A stretch of 64,000 bases of DNA from Jaapia argillacea MUCL 33604 (taxonomy: Eukaryota > Basidiomycota > Agaricomycetes > Jaapiales > Jaapiaceae). Every line of letters starts with the position of its first letter. Within the stretch, counting starts at the first letter, position 1. A model generated the notes under the pieces. The model was given only the letters and a program-made list of their open reading frames with translations. It made no database searches and had not been told where the DNA came from. Position numbers and translations under genes: made by a program. Below, piece after piece: positions 33,343 to 44,340 of the stretch. The DNA lies in contig KL197714.1 of NCBI GenBank assembly GCA_000697665.1, forward strand, positions 1,164,049 through 1,228,048, given 5' to 3'.

Positions 33343-36300
33343 ATGTCATCGAAGGGTAAGTATCAATCTCGCTGCCGTACATCGAAGATAATCGACTGAT
33401 AACCATGCACATATAGCCATCCGTGAATACGATGCGAAGCTCCTCTTGGCCTACTGGCTCGAGCGAGCACCTTCAGTCGATCCGTCCGCCAAAGTTGAGA
33501 CCAATTTCGTTTACCCTCAACCCAAGGTCGCACAAGTATCATGGGATCCAGCGACCAACACCATCACTCCAGAGAACTCTCTCCCTGGTTGGGTCTTCAA
33601 CACCAAGCTCGTCGCAAAGCCCGATCAGCTCATCAAGCGTCGTGGAAAGGCTGGATTGCTTGCGTTGAACAAGACTTGGGAGGAGGCTAAGCCTTGGATT
33701 GCAGAGAGGGCTGGTAAGCCCCAACGGGTGAGTCTTGATTCAATCCCTTTGGAATTGGACTGGTGGAGCGAGGGGTACTCCGCCGGGTGTCCGACGACCA
33801 AAATATGGAGCGACGCTAGATCGCTGTCGATGGACCTCCGCTCGCTATCGGAGGGGCGTGTTGCGCGCCCCATCTGATAGCCTTCCTCGTTCACAATCAT
33901 ACTTCGATCTAACAGTCGCGTTTTCAATGAGGCGTGTCTTGAGGACGCGTGCTTGATTGGATCACGTGACCTTCGAGATGTGTTGATCGATCACTTGTCT
34001 TATCTTGCACGCCCATTTTTACCTCAGAATCTGCGAATGTCATGTTCTTGGATGCTCACTCGTGTTTTTTCAGGTGGAGGCGGTCACTGGTACCTTGAAT
34101 AACTTCATCCTCGAACCGTTCCTGCCGCATCCCTCAAACACCGAATATTACGTCTGCATTACTTCTCAGCGCGAGGGTGATTCGATCCTCTTCTATCATG
34201 AAGGTGGTGTGGATGTCGGCGACGTTGACGCGAAGGCGTCCAAGCTGGACATTTTGGTCGGCAAACCTTTCCCCTCTCGATCCACCATTCTCTCCACCCT
34301 TCTTTCCCAAGTCCCATCCGCGAAGCAGCAAACTCTCGTTGACTTCCTGATTCGCCTATATTCCGTCTACGTTGACCTGCACTTCGCGTATTTGGAGATC
34401 AACCCCTTGGTCGTTCTTGATGCCGTCGATGGCGGCCAGCCCACCATCCATTACTTGGATATGGCTGCCAAGTTGGATCAAACTGCCGAGAGCATTTGTG
34501 GACCCAAGTGGAGCATCGCTCGTGATTTGTCGGTCTACGAGGTTGGTAGCCAAGTGACCACGACTGCCGCCAAAGGTGGTAAGGTCAATGCTGATCGTGG
34601 ACCTCCTATGGTGAGTTTGTCCAGTGTAGATCCCGAGAATAAGTACTGACTGGTTTCCAGGTTTGGCCCGCTCCTTTTGGTCGCGATTTGACAAAGGAGG
34701 AGGCGTACATTCAGAAGCTTGACGCCTCCACCGGTGCCTCGCTCAAACTTACCGTCCTCAACCCCGAGGGTCGCATTTGGACCATGGTCGCTGGTGGTGG
34801 TGCTTCCGTCGTCTACTCCGACGCCATCGCCGCTCACGGCTTCGCTCAAGAACTCGCTAACTACGGAGAATACTCCGGTGCTCCTAGCGAAGGTCAAACT
34901 TATGAGTACGCCAAGACCATTCTGGACCTCATAACTCGCGGAACGACCAACCCGGAGGGCAAGATCCTCATCATTGGTGGTGGTATCGCCAACTTCACCA
35001 ACGTTGCTGCTACCTTCAAGGGTATCATCCGCGCATTGAAGGAGTACAAGAACCCTTTGATCAACCACAAAGTTCGCATCTTCGTTCGTCGTGGTGGTCC
35101 CAACTACCAGGAGGGTTTGAAGGCTATGAGGTTGTTGGGTGAGAGCTTAGGTGTTCCCATCAAGGTGTACGGTCCCGAGACCCACATCACCGCAATCGTC
35201 CCTCTTGCTCTCGGCGTTAAGCCCAAAGACAAGACTGCGCAGAGCATCCCTCCTTCTCACCCCGCTTCGCCTCCTCCCCAGGCAACCGCCGTTGAGACCC
35301 GTGGTGGTGATGATAGCGGTGTCGGTTCCATTGGCCCTGGTGGCGAGCGCACTCAACCGGATGACCAGATCGTTAGGTTCGACACTGGTTTGGGTGGTGC
35401 CAAGGAGCGACCCTGGTTCCGACCATTCGATGCCTCCACTCGCTCATTCGTCTATGGCCTTCAGCCCCGCGCCATTCAAGGCATGCTTGACTTCGACTAC
35501 TCTTGTGGACGTGAGGCTCCTTCTGTCGCCGCCATGATTTATCCTTTCGGTGGGCACCACATCCAGAAGTTCTATTGGGGAACCAAGGAGACTTTGTTGC
35601 CGGTCTACACCACTGTCGAGGATGCCGTCAAGAAGCACCCTGAAGTCGACGTCGTCGTCAACTTTGCCAGCAGCCGAAGTGTGTACTCGAGCACTCTGGA
35701 GATCTTCAACTTCCCCCAGATCAAGGTACGTCCTCATTGACGATGTTGATGAACGTCGTCGCTCATAGTTGTATGCTAGGCTGTAGCTTTGATCGCTGAG
35801 GGTGTCCCCGAGAGACATGCTCGTGAGATCTTGCACCTCGCGAAGGCCAAGAACGTCTTGATCATCGGCCCTGCTACTGTTGGTGGGATCAAGCCTGGAT
35901 GCTTCAGGATCGGTAACTCCGGAGGGTATGTTCTTCATTCCCACTGGCTATATGCGCGAAGCTAATAACGACTTTAGTATGATGGACAACATCATTTCGT
36001 CGAAGCTCTACCGCCCCGGCTCCATTGGTTACGTCTCCAAGTCCGGAGGCATGTCGAACGAGTTGAACAACATGCTCTCCCTCTTCACGAACGGTACCTA
36101 CGAGGGTATCGCCATCGGTGGTGATCGTTACCCCGGCTCCACCTTCATCGATCATTTGTTGCGGTACGAGAAGGATCCCGACTGCAAGATGCTCGTTCTC
36201 CTTGGCGAAGTCGGTGGAATCGAGGAGTACCGTGTCATTGAGGCGGTCAAGAAGGGCGAGATCAGGAAGCCAATCGTCGCTTGGGCTATTGGTACTTGCG

Positions 36301-37657
36301 CAAAGATGTTCTCGACGGAGGTTCAGTTTGGTCATGCTGGTAGTATGGCGAACTCCGACATGGAGACTGCTGATGCCAAGAACAAGGCGATGAGGGCAGC
36401 CGGGTTCATCGTTCCCGAGACTTTCGAGGAGCTGCCCCAGACGTTGAAGGAGACCTATGAGCGCTTGGTGGCCGAGAGGAAGATTGTTCCCAAGCCTGAG
36501 AGGGATCCTCCTGTTATCCCCATGGATTACAAGTGGGCTCAGGTATGCTGAATCGTCTTCGCAGGCAACTCCCACCTGACCACTATATTGTTGTAGGAAC
36601 TTGGTCTCATCCGTAAACCCGCTGCATTCATCTCCACCATCTCTGATGAGCGTGGCCAAGAGCTTATGTATGCTGGTATGCGGATCTCCGACGTGTTCAG
36701 AGACAACATCGGTCTTGGTGGTGTCGTTTCCTTGCTTTGGTTCAAGCGACGCCTACCTCAATGGGCCACCAAGTTCATTGAGATGGTTTTGATGCTCACA
36801 GCTGATCACGGTCCTGCTGTGTCTGGGTATGTTGACCTCCGATCACCTGAAGATTTGGTTCTCACCTGTTGTCACCTTCAGTGCCATGAACACCATTGTT
36901 GCCACCCGTGCCGGCAAAGACTTGATCTCCTCGTTAGCCTCCGGTCTGTTGACCATCGGTAGTCGGTTCGGTGGAGCTTTGGACGAAGCTGCCGCGATGT
37001 TCTCGAGCGCTCGTGATCGCGGCCTCACGCCCCGAGAGTTCGTCGAGGAGTGCAGGAAGCAAAACAAACTCAGTACGTTGTTACTTCGATGTCTTCGACC
37101 TATTTCTCAACTGGGCTTCATTCTCTAGTCAGCGGTATCGGCCATAAGATCAAGAGTGTGAACAACCCTGATCTCCGTGTTGAGCTCGTGAAGGAGTATG
37201 TGATCAAGAATTTCCCCGCCCACAGTCTCCTCGACTATGCTCTCGCTGTTGAGAAGGTCACCACTTCAAAGAAGGACACTGTATGTAGAGGTTCTTCACA
37301 TGATCTCAACATGCACTGATCTTGTTTATAGCTCATCCTCAACGTTGACGGTTGCATAGCTGTCTGCTTCGTCGATCTCTTGCGGGATAGTGGAGCCTTC
37401 ACTCCCGAGGAGGCCGATGAGTATATCAAGGTCAGTCATTCGGGTTGTCTGCGAATTTTGTTCAACTCGACTGATATCTGGTTGCGCAGATTGGTACCCT
37501 CAATGGTCTCTTCGTTCTCGGTCGCAGCATCGGTTTCATTGGTCACCATCTCGACCAGAAGCGTCTCCGTGCTCCTCTCTACCGTCATCCCGCCGACGAC
37601 ATCTTCATCAACATGGCAGATATTTCGCAACCTCGTGTGTTGGGCAAAATGAACTAG
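33343..37657 (+). CDS. ATP-citrate lyase (single fused polypeptide)
   Basis: Cytosolic enzyme: citrate + ATP + CoA to acetyl-CoA + oxaloacetate + ADP + Pi, supplying acetyl-CoA for lipid and sterol synthesis. Eleven exons (33343-33355, 33417-33727, 34074-34610, 34661-35725, 35780-35925, 35978-36542, 36597-36826, 36882-37072, 37129-37280, 37332-37430, 37490-37657) sum to 3477 nt, 1158 aa. The N-terminal citrate-binding ATP-grasp part starts [18 protein letters not shown] CoA-ligase part carries GNSGGMMDNI and the phospho-histidine motif FGHAGS (His about residue 810). The C-terminal citrate-synthase-like part includes [31 protein letters not shown] and [12 protein letters not shown]. The fused form is the basidiomycete/animal arrangement; ascomycetes split it into two genes. 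The first exon codes only four residues, and intron 2 (346 nt) is several times longer than the others. Confidence 0.97.
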
Positions 37658-37821
37658 TGGATGGACTGTTTTTAGAATCGCGTTTCTTCTCTCTTGTGAA
37701 CACTACTGTCTCATTGTTGTCCTATAATTCCCGTCATGTTGCTATCGTTTGTAGAAGGGTAATCAAAAGAAGCTGAACAACATCTCTGTGGGGGTGCTGA
37801 GAAACCAGGCGTCGTCGTCGG

Positions 37822-37827
37822 AATAAA
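37822..37827 (+). terminator. putative polyadenylation signal of ATP-citrate lyase
   Basis: AATAAA lies 165 bp downstream of the lyase stop codon, in the 235-bp gap before the convergent metallophosphatase ends at 37893. Fungal poly(A) signals are loose, so this is suggestive only. Confidence 0.35.
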
Positions 37828-37892
37828 TACATGAAATGTCCTAAGAGCTGAATATGTCGGTCCTGCAGTCGAAGATCACACAATCGAGAAGA

Positions 37893-39688
37893 TCACATGT
37901 AATTCTCGTCAAGTATCACCCTGGCACGAGTCTCTCCATCTTCCAACCGAATCCACGTCTCCAGTCCATGTGTCGGATCCGGAGAAGAGAACACGATGTT
38001 GCGAACACCGTGGCCCCAGCCTGGACTTCCGTACCCTCCATAGCTAGTCGCATGGACGATTTAGATCGAGACAGACGTGTTGGCGAGAGCATGGACTACA
38101 CACCCTGAATGTTTATCGAAACAGAAGATCACTTGTTTGGTCGTTTCGCGTATACACCACTCGTTGCCGTGATCTAAGCCGAATCATCATCAATGAACGA
38201 GGTGAAAGTTGAAATTTCTGGGAAGCGCTCACCATGGCCGGAGACAACTGCATGCAGATTCTTCACATTGGCGTTCAGCGCATCCCAGAACGGTTGGTCT
38301 TTGCCTTGGTCGGTCGAGTCAACTGTTGCTTGAGCTGAACCCTGTCCCATCACATCGGCTTGAATAGGAATAGGGTGAGTAAACGGTAAGGAGAATGAGA
38401 TTGAAGGATTTTAAACTCACCATTAAGTCCGGGATCCCTGGTACTGTTCAGACCTGGCTGCATAGCTTGAATGTAATGTCTGCTCGAGTTCAACAAAGTC
38501 AGATATATTATGCTTGAATGGGCGAGGTTGTCTTACGGTGGGATGTGAACGAACGCTAGTGCGCCTCGATTCTCAGATGGTCCCCAGACTGCGTTCATCT
38601 GAGTAGTCTCGGATTGGATCCAGGAAGCGACGGTGGAGTCGACCCAGTCTGGGATGCTGGTTGAATTTGGTCCTTCGGAGAACCCACCTGAAGAATATCG
38701 AGATTGACTTTCAGGATGCGAGAATGGGGGGGAGGGCATCTACCTCGCGAGTCGAAGAACCACAGGATTAAGACAGGAATCTTATCTAGACATTGATTGT
38801 GTGAGTCATTTTGAATCAAAATGCTGGAGTACAATGCACTACCGTCTGTCTTCTCATAAATCTGAAATAATGGGATGAGTACCACCATGCTTAAGGGGTG
38901 ATAGAACAAGCAAGACATACAGGAACCCAATAATTTCCTGGCCCGCCTTCACCACCAATACCTGGAGGAGCGAAACGGGTGTAACTCAAGGGCGCGACTG
39001 ATTGTTCTCGCTGGATTTCTTCGAAGTGACTGATATTGGCCTGGTTGTCGTGATTCTTGATGAAGGGAGGGAGGTCAGCATTCTCGCAAGGAGGTGAGGC
39101 TGGGAGGGTTCTTACACCTTGAGTTGTGGAAAAAGGGACTTTGGCCTCGTTCAAGGGAGCCATGATCTCGTCAATCAAACGCGTAGAGTTCTCGCGAAAG
39201 GTGTCTGCGAGACGGCTCGTTAAATGGGCGCAATACATCGAGGGGCAAACTCACTCTCTCCGGTCACTAGATCCCCATTTATTACGCTGGTGAAAGAAGT
39301 TCACCGGGTGAAGATCTCCACGAAAATCAAGTTCAGAGCTCACACATAGTCCGGTTTCTCGTCCGCCAATACTTTCTTCATCAGTGCCGTGCTATTGACG
39401 TCTTGCTGCGGCCCCCACGCATCCCAAGGGTTCTCTCCATAATGCAAGTCGGAGAAGACGGTGACTTTGAAGGTACCATCTGCCCGGAAAGTAATCCGAG
39501 GCTTGGTTGGATATGGGTCGAGTGAAGAGGACTTCACGGCAAAGTCTGTCAGGGGTTAAGGAGAATTTGAGCCACCTATGACGGAAATGTAGAATAGGGC
39601 AGAGTGTACGGTTGAATATGGGTAACCCAGAGACACAGGCAGCCCAGCAAGCTAGGATGATCGTAAATCTGCCAATGGAGTTCGCCAT
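37893..39688 (-). CDS. secreted calcineurin-like metallophosphatase
   Basis: 384-aa phosphoesterase of the metallophosphatase superfamily (Dcr2/purple acid phosphatase-like fungal group). Twelve exons sum to 1155 nt; the first is 39688-39610 and the last 38043-37893. The N-terminus (MANSIGRFTIILACWAACVSG) is a signal peptide. Metal-binding motifs in order: FSDLHYGE (Asp59, His61), VVINGDLVTGE, GNHDN (residues 134-138), SGHDHGNEW near residue 311, then the C-terminal GYGGYG..WGHGVRN. All five canonical motifs are intact, so it should be active. One exon (38861-38843) is 19 nt, another (39286-39255) 32 nt; both are needed for frame. It is convergent with ATP-citrate lyase. The substrate is unknown; secreted or vacuolar phosphate release is the likely role. 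Confidence 0.9.
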
Positions 39689-40085
39689 TGTCCTCTAGAA
39701 GCTGACCACTATGGAAAAGAAAGAGAGAGTAATTTATTTAGTTGGTGTCAGCCAAAGCTGATATATGGTGTCCTTGCTAAGCATGGGCGAGCGAGTAGAA
39801 GGAGGGAAGACCCTAGGTATGGTTAGCATTCGAATTGTCGCAGGGAAGCACCGCCACGCTATCGAACAAGCCATCATCACCACCTACAATTATAATACCA
39901 AACATCAACTCCGCTTAGCGCTACAAGCTCGTTGAGTCCACCGACTGACGTTCAGGACGAGTCTTTAGTGGGGGACTCCAATTCAGGTCAATCCCAAGCA
40001 CCTTGCTCACTGGCGGCGAGCTCGAGGCAGAGGTCAGTTGCTGACGATTGCTCATGGCACTGCGTGTTTAACTATTATCTTTAAC
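39689..40085. promoter_or_regulatory. divergent promoter region, metallophosphatase and F-box gene
   Basis: 397 bp between divergent genes. On the metallophosphatase side an A-rich stretch with TTTATT (about 39720-39745) may serve as core promoter. No other feature is recognised. Confidence 0.4.
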
Positions 40086-41897
40086 ATGGCTGCCTGGTCC
40101 GTGCAGATACTACATCTCCTTTCTGAAAGCCAATTGGCGTATCCTTCCTTCACCAAGGGGCACCGAGTTACGATATCCTCCCTGTCATCACGAAAGCAGT
40201 TTGTAGATACCAAAGGCAATGTATCGATTCATAGGTACCACTATCCATTATCGTTAGTAGCCATCTGTTCTGACGTCGTTATCACAGAACGATCCTCGTC
40301 AAATGCCTATCAAAGTCCCTACCGCGAGATATCGCGCTGCAATACATCCGTGCAGGGTCTCAATGTGGACACCGATCTTACTCGCATTCATGACGACGTC
40401 CTCGCACTTGATGCTGAGATTGGCGAGCTGTGCGAGCGAATGTCGGGGTTGCAGCATCACCTCGACGAGTTGATACGCAAACGAGACAATGCATTGACTG
40501 AATCTCACATAATCAAGTCATTATTTGCACCCATTCGCCGCCTTCCTCCAGAGATCTTATCAAAGATCTTCGTGCATTGCTGGGAGCCATATATCCCGCT
40601 TCACTCTATCTCGACCCCACTCGTTTTGGTGCAAGTCTGCTGCTTTTGGAGGCTCGTCGCATTGTCGACACCGCTCCTCTGGTCGTCGGTATCGCTGCTA
40701 CGCACCAGATCCCCACACAATCTTTATAGATTACGGGATAATTTGGTCAATTTCCTCGAGCGATCCATCCCGACGCCGATATCATTTCGCGCCGAATTCA
40801 CCTCCTTTAACGACATCATCCTGTTTGGCGAATTCCTTAAGCACGCGAATCGGTGGCAGGATATCACCATCTATTTTCCCGAGGACGATCTGTCGCACTA
40901 CCTTGGCTTCCTCCTCTTGGTTGGGACAGCCTTACCATCACTCAAATCAGTCCATCTCCATTCCGCTGGGCCGGAAAATCTCACGTTAAGCCATGACATC
41001 CTATGTTTCAGTGTTGCGCCGCATTTGCGAGATGTCACACTTGGCGGCATATTGCGTCCATCTCTCATCCAATTTCCCTGGCCTCAGTTGACTCATCTTA
41101 ACCTAGGAGAAACGAAACCCATTTACCGTGCTGGTTTCCTTCTCCGAGATGTTGTCGAAATTTTGCGCCAGTGTCTCGAACTGACACACTGTCGTCTTTA
41201 TTTCGACATACCCGGCGATCCCGTCAATACAATAACCAACCCCGTCGTCCTACCCCGTCTTCGTCTCCTTCATCTATTGGACGGCGCTGGTCACGTTTGG
41301 TTCCTCGAGAAGCTTGTCGTCCCAAACCTACAGGAGCTTTCTCTCGGATACCTTGATAGTCGACCTTTGAGTGGCGGGTTCCGGTCTTTCTTGGACCGAT
41401 CCCAGTTCGCTCTTACCACTCTCTTGGTGGAATATGTCGACATCATCGAGACGATTATGATTCCCCTCGAATGGATTCCTTCCCTTGAGGAATTCAGAGT
41501 CGTGTTCAGCGATGATGTGGGGGCAAGTAATCGGTCGACGAGGTTGTTCAAAGCCCTCAGCGAGTGGTCGCAAGAAGTTGATGCACCACTAATACTGCCA
41601 AATCTACAGAGGCTTTCGCTGGATAAGATCGTCTACTACGTCTACGGTGATGGTATTATTACAGCCATGTGGGATGCCTTCGTTACGATGGTACATACAA
41701 GGTGCACCTCCGCACGTCGTCCATCTCTACCCCACTCCTGTCCCTCGTGCCCGGGGCTTCGCTACGTACACCTCGGTTTCGATGAAATCCACGAAGACGA
41801 TATTCGCGATGCGGGCATTATGTCCCGAATTAGTGGCCCAATATCGGAAGGGCTCGAATTTGAGATTGGCATCACCCCATTCGATCTTTGGGAATGA
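40086..41897 (+). CDS. F-box protein with N-terminal coiled coil
   Basis: Up to 603 aa without introns. The core is typical of Agaricomycete F-box proteins: a heptad-like helix (LDAEIGELCERMSGLQHHL) leads into the F-box (IRRLPPEILSKIFVHCWEPY, then VQVCCFWRLVALSTPLLWSS). Leucine-rich segments follow (LTHLNLGETKP, VVEILRQCLELTHCRLYF, NLQELSLGYLD). It would act as the substrate-recognition subunit of an SCF ubiquitin ligase. The start is uncertain: the frame opens at 40038 with TTG, the first ATG is 40086, and the first 100 or so residues are unlike the family. The real N-terminus may therefore be a spliced exon or a later ATG such as 40440. The domain call is firm. Confidence 0.78.
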   Translation: MAAWSVQILHLLSESQLAYPSFTKGHRVTISSLSSRKQFVDTKGNVSIHRYHYPLSLVAICSDVVITERSSSNAYQSPYREISRCNTSVQGLNVDTDLTRIHDDVLALDAEIGELCERMSGLQHHLDELIRKRDNALTESHIIKSLFAPIRRLPPEILSKIFVHCWEPYIPLHSISTPLVLVQVCCFWRLVALSTPLLWSSVSLLRTRSPHNLYRLRDNLVNFLERSIPTPISFRAEFTSFNDIILFGEFLKHANRWQDITIYFPEDDLSHYLGFLLLVGTALPSLKSVHLHSAGPENLTLSHDILCFSVAPHLRDVTLGGILRPSLIQFPWPQLTHLNLGETKPIYRAGFLLRDVVEILRQCLELTHCRLYFDIPGDPVNTITNPVVLPRLRLLHLLDGAGHVWFLEKLVVPNLQELSLGYLDSRPLSGGFRSFLDRSQFALTTLLVEYVDIIETIMIPLEWIPSLEEFRVVFSDDVGASNRSTRLFKALSEWSQEVDAPLILPNLQRLSLDKIVYYVYGDGIITAMWDAFVTMVHTRCTSARRPSLPHSCPSCPGLRYVHLGFDEIHEDDIRDAGIMSRISGPISEGLEFEIGITPFDLWE

Positions 41898-42800
41898 CGC
41901 TCGTCGGTTGATGCGAGCTGTGCACGTACGTCTTGTTGTCTCCAATTGGATTGACACTCATGCTCAGCAGCGACTATTTTCTATTTTTTTTGTCTGGCAT
42001 CTTTCGATTTGGTTCCAGCCCTTTGCAATCTTACATCTGTGGATCACCTATTTAACCTTTAGTTACAGAAGGTTCACTCGTCTCTTCGCGCCCTTTCAGT
42101 CATGTGGATTTGCTACTTGGGCTCCGCGTCCTCTATCAAGATGGTCGGCATCGATGGCAGGATCAATCTGAGCAGACGGGAGTGTTGGAAGTACATACGC
42201 GTTTTGTCTCTGCATCGATGCCTAGTTGATTTCATGCCCGCTCAGATGATGTGGTCGAGCGTCATTCACTGAAGTTGTTCGACACTGAGAACCGCTCGTC
42301 GAATCTTGTTGGTCATGAACTATTACCCTTCGGGCCAAATGTTTTGCTGCCTGCGATGGGTTTGATACAAAATATTGCCAGTCCGTTGCGTCTGCGAACT
42401 ATTGTATATTGCCAACCATTACTGTGGCCCTTTCCATCCCCCCTCGCCAGTGGCGGGCTTCAAGCTTCAACCTTGCGCTTTCACACCGCTATCAACCAAC
42501 TCACCCCCATTACTTATCACCAGACATTAAGTTCGCTGGGTTTTATAAGCGTGGTACTATCACCCGGGCGAGGCATCTGGCTTCCTGTGATTTTTTGATA
42601 CAAACTGCCAGGGAGACAAGATGCTCCAGGAGTCATCACAGAAAAGGATCATGATTTTAGTAATACTACTGTACAACAACTCGAACAAGCGATGAACGCT
42701 AGGAAATAGATATGCTAGTCTAACAAATGATGATGGAAGATACTGCTACACTGCGGTCAAGGTCGATACAGAATAAGTCAAGAGAAAGACAAGGATACGA
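41898..42800. other. convergent 3' intergenic region, no gene recognised
   Basis: About 900 bp between convergent gene ends (F-box on plus, EVH1-CRIB on minus). Open frames of up to about 115 codons (42251-42598 plus) have no recognisable domain. Confidence 0.4.
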
Positions 42801-43505
42801 CTAGAGCTGCCCGTTCAACTCTGATAGTAGACGAATCCAATCAGGGTCAAGATCATCGGAAGTCTTCAGGGTACCGTTGTCGTCAAGGCCGATATGTGCG
42901 ACATGGACGAATGAGTCGGGGAGAGGTGGTGAGATGCTGCGGCCTGTTGGCGTTCGAGTTACACGGAAAATTCTCGACTTCTTTCGAGGAGGAAGGTTGG
43001 AGGGGGCTGGATAGGTGGCTGCCAATCAATACCTGGAAGCGAAAAACACGAGAAAAAACACCCACGAGCCCTGTTCTTCACATGTTCGTAAAACTTTCCC
43101 GCCTCCTCGTCCTCCTCGAATCGGAATCCGTACATGCGACTCTGGGGAGACATCGTTTAATAAGTTGAAAGAAAAAGGTCCGGGGTGGAACGGTCTCACA
43201 TTTCCGGAAAAAACGTGAAAAAATGGTTTGTCCATCTTATACTCGAATGATTCCGGTAAGTGGTGAGCCCAAACGACCTTTCGCTTGGCAGTAGGATCGA
43301 GGAGACGGAACCAATACGCTCTCCCGTCTGCTGGCGTCTCCAGATCTCGCCCGAATACGAGTGACCCCTTCAGCCCCGAGTAGGTCCACTCATGTTCAGC
43401 CGATCCAAAAGGTGCGTGGTAGACTCGCGCGTGCGCAGTAGAGATTATTTTGTACGTCTTTGCCTGCAAGACGGAGGAGAGTTCCGATTCGACGTATTCA
43501 ACCAT
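42801..43505 (-). CDS. short EVH1 (WH1) plus CRIB protein, WASP-like without VCA
   Basis: 199-aa protein from exons 43505-43200, 43141-43066 and 43018-42801 (600 nt). Residues about 10-126 form an EVH1/WH1 domain: YKIISTAHARVYHAPFG, WTYSGLKGSLVFGRD, FFHVFSGNSRMYGFRFEED and EEAGKFYEHVKNR, the order seen in WASP/Las17. At residues 156-171 a CRIB-like motif, ISPPLPDSFVHVAHIG, fits the ISxPx(2-4)FxHxxHVG consensus for Cdc42/Rac binding. Unlike WASP there is no proline-rich region and no VCA tail, so it should not itself activate Arp2/3. An in-frame ATG at 43649 would add 48 residues of non-family sequence; 43505 is preferred but unproven. The 47-nt intron 43019-43065 is short yet keeps frame. Actin or Rho-GTPase signalling is inferred from the domains. 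Confidence 0.75.
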
Positions 43506-44340
43506 TGGGACACTAGTTTTCGTCGGCCTGGGGGCGACGTGGGATATGAAGAGGAGATAGGAAGACAAGACGAGAATTGGCCATCTGCTTTTCAAGGTGT
43601 TTCCGCAGGAACGCGTGTTTGACGTGGGTAGGCGTCGTTTGGAGGCCATGGAGTAAACATGAGAGCCCCACACATACACTCGTCCGATATTAAGAGCATG
43701 AGGCAGATAAAGCGCAACAGTTGGTTGCATCTGAATCTTCCTCAGGTCTGGCAAGCCCCGCACGTTGCGGTACAAGGGCAGTCATGAGGGCTGCGTTGCT
43801 CGTGCTCGATGCCATGCAATGGTGTGTGTGGAGTATAGATCCGGAGACTCAGATAGCAAATTTGGATACGTATCTACCATTCAACCCGGGTGTGAGTCGT
43901 CCAGAGACAGATATGAGCGAGTACGTGAACGTCCTGGTCGAGTGGAATGGATGGCGTCAAATGTTCCGCACACATTGGCTTCTCCCGCCGCCGATTCACC
44001 TTCAGATTTTTTTCAAAGCGTCTGCGAACCACGATTGTTGGGACGCAGTAGTCACCCACCGCTCAGATTTCAGACTAGCCATCACACAATTACTCTCCTA
44101 AAGGTTGAGCAAAGCAACGCCATGATAATACCAACATACAACAACGGATAGATACGTATGATACAACTTGTTCAACGTTCGTGAAAGCAATAACAGAAAA
44201 AACCAAGAGGAAGAGGACGAGGACGAGAGACATGAAGCAATATCAACGCAAATCATACAGATAAACCAAGCAAAGGCATTCAAATAGATTTATAAATAAT
44301 ACGTCGGACTGCGAGATATTGGAGACCTGGCAATGATGGT
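43506..44340. other. intergenic, no gene recognised
   Basis: 835 bp between two minus-strand genes. A plus-strand frame at 43721-44101 (about 126 codons) has no domain and overlaps the likely EVH1-CRIB promoter, so I do not call it. Confidence 0.4.

Noticed and set aside
40038-40086. F-box gene start at 40038
   Set aside because: The codon is TTG; the first ATG in frame is 40086, and even that may not be the true start.
43019-43065. Read-through of this 47-nt stretch as coding sequence in the EVH1-CRIB gene
   Set aside because: Only with the stretch removed does the CRIB frame follow the EVH1 frame without a stop.
43721-44151. Plus-strand frames of about 126 codons
   Set aside because: No domain, and they sit where the promoter of the EVH1-CRIB gene and the end of the F-box gene should be.
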